From the NCBI RefSeq assembly GCF_001190785.1, contig NZ_LGSS01000010.1:1-64000 (forward strand): a stretch of 64,000 bases of DNA. Direction: 5' to 3'. This document shows, in pieces, positions 9,899-16,719 of this stretch (the first letter of the stretch is position 1; every line of letters starts with the position of its first letter). Under the pieces are notes generated by a model. The model searched no databases. It worked only from the letters and a program-made list of their open reading frames with translations, and was not told the origin of the DNA. A program made the position numbers and the translations under genes. The stretch is from Gottschalkia purinilytica (GTDB lineage: Bacteria > Bacillota > Clostridia > Tissierellales > Gottschalkiaceae).

Positions 9899-12088
9899 AT
9901 GAATATAAATAAGGCATTGAAAACATATTTTGGATATGATGAATTTAGAAAAGGTCAATCAAATCTTATTAATGGAATCCTTACTGGTCATGATGTATTA
10001 GGAATTATGCCTACAGGAGGAGGAAAATCACTTTGTTATCAATTACCTGCTGTTATATTAGATGGAATTACAGTAGTTATTTCACCTTTAATATCTCTAA
10101 TGAAGGATCAAGTCGATTCATTAAATGAAATTGGTATTTCTGCTACTTACATTAATAGCACTCTTGAAAATAGTGAGTTAATATATAGATTAAAAGAAAT
10201 AAGAGAAAATAAATATAAAATTATCTATGTTGCACCAGAACGATTAAATACTAGTATGTTTTTAGAATTAGTAAAGGACATAAAAGTTTCTCTAGTTGCT
10301 GTAGATGAAGCACATTGTATAAGTCAATGGGGACACGATTTTAGACCAAGTTATCTTGAAATACCTAAATTTATTAATTCATTGAACATAAGACCTATAG
10401 TAGCTACTTTTACTGCAACTGCAACAAAAGAAGTAATTGAAGAAATAAAATATCTAATACAACTTAAAAATCCTGTAGAGACCATAACAGGATTTGATAG
10501 ACCTAACTTATTCTACAGTGTAGTAAAACCTAGTGATAAGTTTAAGTATGTAGTTGATTACTTAGGTAACAATTTTAAAGATTGTTCAGGAATAATATAT
10601 TGTTCTACAAGAAAAATAGTTGAATCCTTAGTAACAAAATTAGAGGCTAAAGGATTTTCTGTTGTTGGATATCATGGAGGAATGGATTCGGAACTAAGAA
10701 ATGAGAACCAAGAAGACTTTATTTTTAATAGAAAAAAAATTATAGTAGCAACAAATGCATTTGGAATGGGAATAGACAAGCCTGATGTAAGATTTGTGAT
10801 TCACTATAATATGCCTAAAAATATGGAGGCTTATTATCAAGAGGCTGGAAGAGCAGGACGAGATGGTGAGAAAAGTGAATGCATTTTAATGTACTCTCCA
10901 TCAGATATTGTAAAGCAAAAGTATATTATTGAAAATGATACTTTAGATACTGAAAGACAAAAAGGATTGTATAAGAATCTTCAGTATTTAATAGATTTCT
11001 GTCATACAAATGATTGTTTAAGAAATCAAATATTAACTTACTTTGGGGAAGAAATAAAAACGAATAAGTGTGATAGTTGTGGAAACTGTTTAGATGAATC
11101 TGAAATGATTGACATAACTATTGAAGCTCAAAAAATACTGTCTTGTGTCTATAGAGCAAATGAAAGATACGGAACAAAAGTTATTATACAAACTTTAAGA
11201 GGATCTAGGAGTAAGAATATATTAATGTACGGATTAGATAATGTGTCTACTTATGGGATTATGAAAGATTATGGAGAAGCTGCAATAAGAGAAATAATGA
11301 TGACCCTTGTTTCAAAAGGTTACTTATATATGACGGCGGATAAGTTTCCTGTTATTAAACTGACAGAAAAATCTCGTGAAGTCTTAAAAGGAGAAGTTAA
11401 ACTTTATCATAAGAAAGATTTAGTAGATAAAAAACAAGATGAAAAAGGTAAATTAGAAATTCATAACTTTGAATTTGATAAGGATTTATTTAATAAATTA
11501 AAAGATATAAGACATCAGATAGCAGTAGAAAAGAATGTACCACCATTTGTAATCTTTCATGATGTAACACTAAAGGAAATGTCAGCATATTTACCACAAT
11601 CTAAAGATGAGTTTTTAACAATAAAGGGCGTAGGATTAAGAAAATATGAAAGTTATGGAGATAACTTCATCAATGTAATTAAAGAATATTGTAAAGAGAA
11701 AGATATAAATATTGATGAAATAAGAGCTAGATTACAAGAAGATTTTGATCAAAGAGAATATGGTAATCAAAAACAAAGTAATAGTGATAATCTTAATAAA
11801 TATGAGGAAACATACAATTGTTACTTAGAAGGTGTTTCCCTATATGAAATATCACAAAAAAGAGGATTTACAGAAGATACTATTATAAAGCATCTAATAA
11901 AATGTCAAGAAGATGATAAGCATGTTGATTGGTCAAAGTTTATTGATGACTCAGAAAAAGAAAACAAAATATTAACTGCTGCAAATGAGGCAGGAATAGA
12001 TAGGCTTAGACCTATTAAGGATCTTTTACCAGAAGATATTAGCTATAGCGATATTAAGATAGTATTACTTAAACACGAGTTAATATAA
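9899..12088 (+). CDS. recQ: RecQ-family ATP-dependent DNA helicase
   Basis: A 3'-5' DNA helicase acting in recombination and replication-fork repair. It is 729 residues long. Domains in order are the helicase core with Walker A (P-T-G-G-G-K-S) and D-E-A-H, then motif VI (Q-E-x-G-R-A-G-R-D-G), the RecQ zinc-binding Cys cluster ending C-D-S-C-G-N-C, the winged-helix RQC domain, an HRDC domain (about 530-610), and a C-terminal helix-turn-helix region typical of Firmicute RecQ. The ATG at 9899 is chosen over the upstream TTG 9875 because AAGGGGG sits between them. It appears monocistronic. Confidence 0.95.
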   Translation: MNINKALKTYFGYDEFRKGQSNLINGILTGHDVLGIMPTGGGKSLCYQLPAVILDGITVVISPLISLMKDQVDSLNEIGISATYINSTLENSELIYRLKEIRENKYKIIYVAPERLNTSMFLELVKDIKVSLVAVDEAHCISQWGHDFRPSYLEIPKFINSLNIRPIVATFTATATKEVIEEIKYLIQLKNPVETITGFDRPNLFYSVVKPSDKFKYVVDYLGNNFKDCSGIIYCSTRKIVESLVTKLEAKGFSVVGYHGGMDSELRNENQEDFIFNRKKIIVATNAFGMGIDKPDVRFVIHYNMPKNMEAYYQEAGRAGRDGEKSECILMYSPSDIVKQKYIIENDTLDTERQKGLYKNLQYLIDFCHTNDCLRNQILTYFGEEIKTNKCDSCGNCLDESEMIDITIEAQKILSCVYRANERYGTKVIIQTLRGSRSKNILMYGLDNVSTYGIMKDYGEAAIREIMMTLVSKGYLYMTADKFPVIKLTEKSREVLKGEVKLYHKKDLVDKKQDEKGKLEIHNFEFDKDLFNKLKDIRHQIAVEKNVPPFVIFHDVTLKEMSAYLPQSKDEFLTIKGVGLRKYESYGDNFINVIKEYCKEKDINIDEIRARLQEDFDQREYGNQKQSNSDNLNKYEETYNCYLEGVSLYEISQKRGFTEDTIIKHLIKCQEDDKHVDWSKFIDDSEKENKILTAANEAGIDRLRPIKDLLPEDISYSDIKIVLLKHELI

Positions 12089-12293
12089 ACTTGTATTATA
12101 GAATTGCTTGATTTAATATAATAGATACAATGATTTTAAATTTACTTTTTTACAAAATATATTAGTTTTTCTATTAAAAATAGATTTAAACTTATAAAAG
12201 ATAGGTATATATGATAATGTTGTATACTTTTATAGTAAATTTGAAATTTAAAATAATTGAAATGTAAAACAAGTTATTAGAAAGGATGATAAC

Positions 12294-12878
12294 ATGGCTG
12301 AGACTTTTGAAGCTATACTAAAAAGACGTACTATAAGAAAATATAAAAAAGATGAGGTTCCAACTGAAAAAATAAAGAAAACATTAGAGGCTGCAAATTG
12401 GGCACCTTCAAATGGAAATAGTCAACCATGGGAATTTATAGTTACAAAAGGAGAATATGTTGATAAGGTATGTAACATATTTTATAATTGGGCAAAAGAT
12501 TATATACCAAATGCTCCATATATTCCAACTGAAAAGAAAGCAGGAATGCTTGAATATGCTAAAGACTTTGGAGGTGCTCCAAATCATATAATAGTAACTT
12601 ATGAAGTTTATGATGATGAGATAAAAACAGAAGAATCTTTAATGGCTGCAAGTGCTGCTATTCAAAATTTAACTTTATCAGCTTATGAGGAAGGACTAGG
12701 AACAGTTTGGATTGCAGGACATGTTGCACATGAAGAAGAAACAAGAAAAACTTTAAATATACCTGAAAATAGAAAAATAGCTGGAATTATTCCAATAGGT
12801 TATCCAGACATGGACCCACCAGCACCACCAAGAGTAGATCCAGAATTAAAAGAGAAAGTTAAATGGTTGGGATATTAA
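12294..12878 (+). CDS. nitroreductase-family FMN oxidoreductase
   Basis: A 194-residue soluble flavoprotein. The N-terminal F-E-A-I-L-K-R-R-T-I-R-K-Y and W-A-P-S-N-G-N-S-Q-P-W segments form the FMN site of the nitroreductase fold. A central A-A-x-x-A-I-Q-N-L and a C-terminal G-I-I-P-I-G-Y-P complete it. Members reduce nitro compounds, quinones or flavins with NAD(P)H, and the physiological substrate here is unknown. GAAAGGATG precedes the ATG. A strong terminator follows. Confidence 0.9.
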   Translation: MAETFEAILKRRTIRKYKKDEVPTEKIKKTLEAANWAPSNGNSQPWEFIVTKGEYVDKVCNIFYNWAKDYIPNAPYIPTEKKAGMLEYAKDFGGAPNHIIVTYEVYDDEIKTEESLMAASAAIQNLTLSAYEEGLGTVWIAGHVAHEEETRKTLNIPENRKIAGIIPIGYPDMDPPAPPRVDPELKEKVKWLGY

Positions 12879-12887
12879 TTATATATA

Positions 12888-12923
12888 AAAATAAGAGACT
12901 AATTTATTAGTCTCTTATTTTTA
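12888..12923 (+). terminator. Rho-independent terminator of the nitroreductase gene
   Basis: AATAAGAGACTAA pairs with TTAGTCTCTTATT across a TTA loop, followed by TTTATC. It includes one copy of a 15-base repeat found again at 16508-16522. Confidence 0.85.
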
Positions 12924-12955
12924 TCATAAACCGAAATAAAGGTAGGTCTACGAAA

Positions 12956-13122
12956 ATGATGGGTAAAAAAACAATCGATGTAAGAATATTTGAGCTAATC
13001 TGTGAATAAGGATTTAATGGCAAAATTGGGATAGTAAAAAATATGTTAGAACTAAAAAGAAAGCACTTAATACAAAAGCTATAGTCAGGTTTGAAACTTT
13101 ACCAGGAAAATATCTTTTTTAA
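12956..13122 (+). pseudogene. remnant of an IS21-family transposase (IstA)
   Basis: Conceptual translation gives M-G-K-K-T-I-D, then E-L-I-C-E-stop-G-F-N-G-K-I-G-I-V-K-N. A +1 frame shift then leads into Y-V-R-T-K-K-K-A-L-N-T-K-A-I-V-R-F-E-T-L-P-G-K. The E-x-G-F-N-G and R-F-E-T-x-P-G-K blocks, in that order, are characteristic of IS21 IstA proteins. A TAA replaces an expected Gln codon, one frame shift is needed, and the rest of istA and all of istB are gone. It is therefore a dead fragment. It stands at the left edge of the tungsten-enzyme block. The assignment rests on motif memory only. Confidence 0.7.
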
Positions 13123-13230
13123 GTTTTTAAACTAAGTAGCCTAAAGAGGAAATTTTACATTTATCTTAAACAGATTTCGTATAGTACTATTTTAGACAAT
13201 AATAGTAACATTTTAATTATAGATAAATAG

Positions 13231-13262
13231 AAGCTTCTAATCTTTTAAGTAGAAGTTTTTTA
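13231..13262 (+). terminator. terminator-like hairpin upstream of the AOR gene
   Basis: AAGCTTCTA (13231-13239) pairs with TAGAAGTTT (13250-13258), one G-T wobble, then a T-run. It follows no intact gene and may be left over from the lost element. Confidence 0.6.
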
Positions 13263-13377
13263 CTTTTATAAAAAATTATATTGAGATATTAAATCTATAT
13301 TTTAGATGTTAAAAGGTTAAATAAATAAATTTAATATTATAATTAAATTTAATGACTATTCATGTCAATTAGCATCA

Positions 13378-13405
13378 TTGAATAAAAAAATGAGTTTGAT
13401 ATAAT
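13378..13405 (+). promoter_or_regulatory. promoter of the tungsten-enzyme block
   Basis: TTGAAT (13378-13383), a 16-base spacer and TATAAT (13400-13405), 38 bases before the start codon. Confidence 0.6.
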
Positions 13406-13443
13406 GAAATTGTAACAAAAATATTGTAAAGGAGGTTTAAATT

Positions 13444-15270
13444 ATGTATGGTTATATGGGTAAGGTTTTGCGTGTAAATCTGACAAAAGGTACGTGTTTA
13501 TATGAAGATTTAAACATGGAAAATGCAAAAAACTTTATTGGAGCCAGAGGTCTTGGTGTAAAAACTTATATTGATGAAGTTGATCCGAATGTGGAAGCCA
13601 TAAGCGAAGAAAATAAAATTATATTAGCTACAGGCCCAGTTACAGGCACTATGGCTCCAACAGGTGGACGTTACATGGTAATTTCAAAAGCTCCATTAAC
13701 AGGAACCATAGGAACAGCAAATTCTGGAGGATTTTTTGGAACACATATAAAAAAATCTGGACTTGATATGATTATTATCGAGGGAAAGGCCAAAGAGCCT
13801 GTTTATTTACTCATTGAAGATGATAAAGCAGAGCTTCGTAGTGCAAAGCATTTATGGGGCAAAAAACTAGAAGACACCACAAAAACTTTAAAATCAGAAA
13901 CAAGTAACAAACACAAAATACTGGCAATAGGACCAGCTGGTGAAAATTTATCACTTATGAGTGCTATTATGAATGATATTGACAGAGCTGCTGGTAGAGG
14001 CGGTATGGGAGCTATAATGGGCTTTAAAAATTTAAAAGCTATATCTATTTTAGGTACACAAACAGTTAAAGTTCCTAATAAGGACAAATTTAGAGAAGTA
14101 GCAAAAGAAAAAATTAATTTAATTAAAAATGACCCTGTTGGTGGTACAGGATTACGTGCTTATGGTACAGCAGTTCTTGTAAATATAATTAATGAAAATG
14201 GCATGCACCCTGTTAAAAACTTTAAAGAAGGATACACTGGTCTAGAAAAAATAGATAAAGTTAGTGGTGAGACTTTAGCTAGTGAGCATCTAACAAGAGC
14301 AGTAGGTTGTGCTTCGTGCCCTATTTCTTGTGGACGTGAAGTAAAGCTTCCAAACGGAGATATAGTAGGTGGGCCAGAATATGAAACCATATGGTCATTT
14401 GGACCAGACTGTGATAACTATGATTTAGACTCTGTTAATATTCTTAATATGTTATGTAACGAGTATGGATTAGACACAATATCAGCAGGAGCGACTCTTG
14501 CAGCTGCTATGGAACTATATGAAAATGGATTTATAAAGGACGAAGAACTACAAAGTGATGGATTAAGTCTTAAATGGGGCGACAAAGATTCTATGATAAA
14601 ATGGTTACACAAAATAGCACTTCGTGAAGGTTTTGGAGCTAAAATGACAGACGGTTCATACAGACTTTGTGAAAGCTATGATCAAGTAGATACAAGTATG
14701 AGTGTGAAAAAACAAGAAGTTGCAGCTTATGACCCACGTGGAGCAAAAGGAATTGGACTTAACTATGCAACTAATAATAGAGGCGGTTGCCATATTAAAG
14801 GTTATATGATTAATCCAGAAATCTTAGGTTATCCTACAAAAGTTGATAGACTTACGGATGACAAAGACAAGGTAGACTTAACTGTTATAGTTCAAAACTT
14901 AACAGCAGTAGTTGATTCTATGGGTATGTGTATATTTACAACTTTTGGACTTAAAGATAATCAGGATTATGCAGATATTTTAAATGCTGTATGTGGTACA
15001 GATTATACGGGAGATACTTTATTAGAAGTTGGTGAAAGAATTTATTCATTGGAGCGTATGTATAATGAAAAATGTGGTTTCTCACGTGCTGATGATACAC
15101 TTCCTAAGAGATTAACTGATGAAGCTATGCCAAGTGGTCCAGTAAAGGGTGAAAAAGTAAACTTAGAGAAAATGCTTGATAACTACTATATATCACGTGG
15201 TTGGTCACAAGATGGTATAGTTACAGAAGAAACTAAAAAACATCTTGGATTACAAGATTGTTTTGCATAG
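13444..15270 (+). CDS. aor: aldehyde:ferredoxin oxidoreductase (tungsten)
   Basis: This cytosolic enzyme interconverts aldehydes and carboxylic acids with ferredoxin, using a tungsten bis-pterin and one [4Fe-4S] cluster. It is 608 residues long, the usual AOR size. The N-terminal AOR domain has G-A-R-G-L-G-V, G-P-x-T-G-T and A-P-T-G-G-R-Y pterin-contact loops. The cluster cysteines are Cys289, Cys292 and Cys296 (C-x2-C-x3-C), with a fourth at Cys496. A strong AAGGAGG precedes the ATG. Arginine codons are half CGT (10 of 20 by my count), while neighbours use almost only AGA, which suggests transfer. The MoaD-like and ThiF-like genes follow within 11 and 5 bases. Confidence 0.95.
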   Translation: MYGYMGKVLRVNLTKGTCLYEDLNMENAKNFIGARGLGVKTYIDEVDPNVEAISEENKIILATGPVTGTMAPTGGRYMVISKAPLTGTIGTANSGGFFGTHIKKSGLDMIIIEGKAKEPVYLLIEDDKAELRSAKHLWGKKLEDTTKTLKSETSNKHKILAIGPAGENLSLMSAIMNDIDRAAGRGGMGAIMGFKNLKAISILGTQTVKVPNKDKFREVAKEKINLIKNDPVGGTGLRAYGTAVLVNIINENGMHPVKNFKEGYTGLEKIDKVSGETLASEHLTRAVGCASCPISCGREVKLPNGDIVGGPEYETIWSFGPDCDNYDLDSVNILNMLCNEYGLDTISAGATLAAAMELYENGFIKDEELQSDGLSLKWGDKDSMIKWLHKIALREGFGAKMTDGSYRLCESYDQVDTSMSVKKQEVAAYDPRGAKGIGLNYATNNRGGCHIKGYMINPEILGYPTKVDRLTDDKDKVDLTVIVQNLTAVVDSMGMCIFTTFGLKDNQDYADILNAVCGTDYTGDTLLEVGERIYSLERMYNEKCGFSRADDTLPKRLTDEAMPSGPVKGEKVNLEKMLDNYYISRGWSQDGIVTEETKKHLGLQDCFA

Positions 15271-15280
15271 AGGTTTTCTT

Positions 15281-15505
15281 ATGAATGATATAAAAGTTGA
15301 AGTAAGATTATTTGCATATTTAAGAGATAATAGGGGAAAAGTTGTTTATACTAACGCAGATACAATTCGTAAAGTTTTGGACGAACTAAAAATATCTGAT
15401 GAAGATGCTCACATTATTTTGGTCAATGGACATGATGCAAATAGAGAAGATTCTTTAAAAGATGGAGATGTATTATCAATTTTTCCACAAGTAGGTGGAG
15501 GTTGA
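15281..15505 (+). CDS. MoaD/ThiS-like sulfur carrier protein
   Basis: A 74-residue beta-grasp protein ending in G-G-G-type Val-Gly-Gly-Gly, the C-terminal di-glycine that is adenylated and thiocarboxylated in MoaD and ThiS. It should carry sulfur for the pterin dithiolene of the tungsten cofactor. The ATG at 15281 is taken as start, with AGAGG just upstream, rather than an upstream TTG inside the AOR gene. Its place between AOR and an E1-like protein supports a dedicated cofactor role. A ThiS or tungsten-specific (AOR-linked MoaD) annotation is equally possible. Confidence 0.88.
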   Translation: MNDIKVEVRLFAYLRDNRGKVVYTNADTIRKVLDELKISDEDAHIILVNGHDANREDSLKDGDVLSIFPQVGGG

Positions 15506-15509
15506 TAAA

Positions 15510-16193
15510 ATGAATTTTGAAAGATATATTAAAAATCTAAACTCTTTTTCTAAAGAAGAAATAGAAGATATATATATGAAAAAGGTGTGTATTGTTGGTT
15601 GTGGTGGTCTTGGAGGCTATACAAGTCAAATTTTAGCTCGATTTGGAGTAGGGCATATTACTGTAGTTGATGGTGATGTGTTTGTAGAAAGTAATTTAAA
15701 TAGACAGTTGTTTGCTACAGAAAAAACAATTGGTAAATATAAAGTTGAAGTTTGTAAAAGTGTTTTAGAAGAAATAAATAGTAGTATAAATATAAAAACC
15801 TTTAACTGTATGGTTTCAGAGGTAAATGTAAACGATATCATAAAAAACCATGACATTGTAATAGATTGTTTGGATAATATAGAAACAAGATTATTACTTG
15901 AAAAAGCCTGTTATGAAGAGAATATACCTTTAGTACATGGTGCAATTGCAGGATTTTTCGGTCAAGTTACAACCATATATCCAGGTGACAAAACTCTTGA
16001 AAAAATTTATAAAAATAAAAATAAAGGTATAGAAAGTAAATGGGGTAACCCGTCTTTTATTCCACCTACTATAGCTTCTATACAATGTTGTGAAGCAATA
16101 AAAGTTTTGGTAGGAAAAGGAGAAGTTTTTAGAAATAAACTTTTATATGTAGATTTATTAAATAACGATTTTGAAATGATAGAAATTAGTTGA
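15510..16193 (+). CDS. ThiF/MoeB/HesA-family E1-like adenylyltransferase
   Basis: A 227-residue E1-like enzyme that should adenylate the C-terminal Gly-Gly of the MoaD-like protein encoded just before it. The Rossmann motif is V-G-C-G-G-L-G-G near residue 30, with the substrate and ATP residues in D-x-D-x-V-x-x-S-N-L-N-R-Q and the D-C-L-D-N loop near residue 115. The paired C-x-x-C zinc motifs of MoeB are not evident, as in the shorter HesA/ThiF forms. GGTGGAGG in the tail of the previous gene is the ribosome site for ATG 15510. Co-transcribed with AOR. Confidence 0.9.
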   Translation: MNFERYIKNLNSFSKEEIEDIYMKKVCIVGCGGLGGYTSQILARFGVGHITVVDGDVFVESNLNRQLFATEKTIGKYKVEVCKSVLEEINSSINIKTFNCMVSEVNVNDIIKNHDIVIDCLDNIETRLLLEKACYEENIPLVHGAIAGFFGQVTTIYPGDKTLEKIYKNKNKGIESKWGNPSFIPPTIASIQCCEAIKVLVGKGEVFRNKLLYVDLLNNDFEMIEIS

Positions 16194-16197
16194 ATAA

Positions 16198-16302
16198 AAT
16201 CTTCCGAGTCTTATATACCTAAAGGTTTTTCCTATGGTATAAGACCAATGGGTACATGTAGAAATGTATGTGCCTCCCGAATTGGAAAGGAATGTGTTTA
16301 GC
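16198..16302 (+). ncRNA. Moco/Tuco (molybdenum or tungsten cofactor) riboswitch, orphan
   Basis: The conserved TTCCGAG (16202-16208) and GCCTCCCGA (16272-16280) flank two hairpins. The first (16209-16244) pairs TCTTATA..CC with GGTATAAGA and holds CCTAAAG...CTATGG, matching the 11-nt tetraloop receptor. The second pairs GGTACATGTA with TGTATGTGCC and is capped by GAAA, the tetraloop for that receptor. GGAAAGGAATG follows. This layout is that of the Moco RNA motif. It lies downstream of the AOR block and is followed by a terminator, with no recognisable gene behind it until clpB. Confidence 0.82.
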
Positions 16303-16317
16303 ATGGTTTTTCTATGC

Positions 16318-16350
16318 TTAAAAAACAGTCCTTTACAGGACTGTTTTTTC
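16318..16350 (+). terminator. terminator directly after the riboswitch
   Basis: AAAAAACAGTCCT pairs with AGGACTGTTTTTT across a short loop (TTAC). A smaller hairpin AGCATGG/CTATGCT (16300-16318) lies between it and the aptamer and could be the switching element. Confidence 0.9.
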
Positions 16351-16640
16351 ACTTTATATAGATAAAATGAGCTAATTATGTTAAGAGAATATATTTGACT
16401 TAGTAGAAAATAAGTAAATTTACTTTTAAATCAGAAAAAATATTACGAACTTTAAAAGAAGGTATGATTTTGATCAAAATCATACCTTCTTTTGTCAACA
16501 ATCCGAAAGACTAATTTATTAGCCTATTATTCTATATGTTCATAATCATATTAAATCTACTTTTTCAGATAATTTAATATAAATCATTTATATAAAGTAT
16601 CAAAATAAGGTAAAATAATAAGAATATAAATATATTTAGT
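16351..16640. other. gene-free stretch behind the orphan riboswitch
   Basis: It contains a perfect 40-bp palindrome (16454-16493, 20-bp arms centred on TGATCA) that works as a bidirectional terminator, and a copy of a 15-base repeat (16508-16522). I see no open frame with a ribosome site on either strand. Confidence 0.6.
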
Positions 16641-16642
16641 TA

Positions 16643-16671
16643 TTGATTTTTTTATGTAAAATAATTATAAT
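16643..16671 (+). promoter_or_regulatory. promoter of clpB
   Basis: TTGATT (16643-16648), a 17-base spacer and TATAAT (16666-16671). The CtsR box starts 10 bases downstream of the -10, over the transcription start. Confidence 0.75.
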
Positions 16672-16680
16672 AAAAACAAA

Positions 16681-16697
16681 GGTCAAAGAAAGTCAAA
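16681..16697 (+). promoter_or_regulatory. CtsR operator of clpB
   Basis: GGTCAAA-GAA-AGTCAAA is an exact match to the CtsR consensus, a direct heptad repeat RGTCAAA spaced by three bases. The ctsR gene is at 47594. Confidence 0.92.
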
Positions 16698-16719
16698 GTT
16701 AGACTTAAGGAGTGATAAT

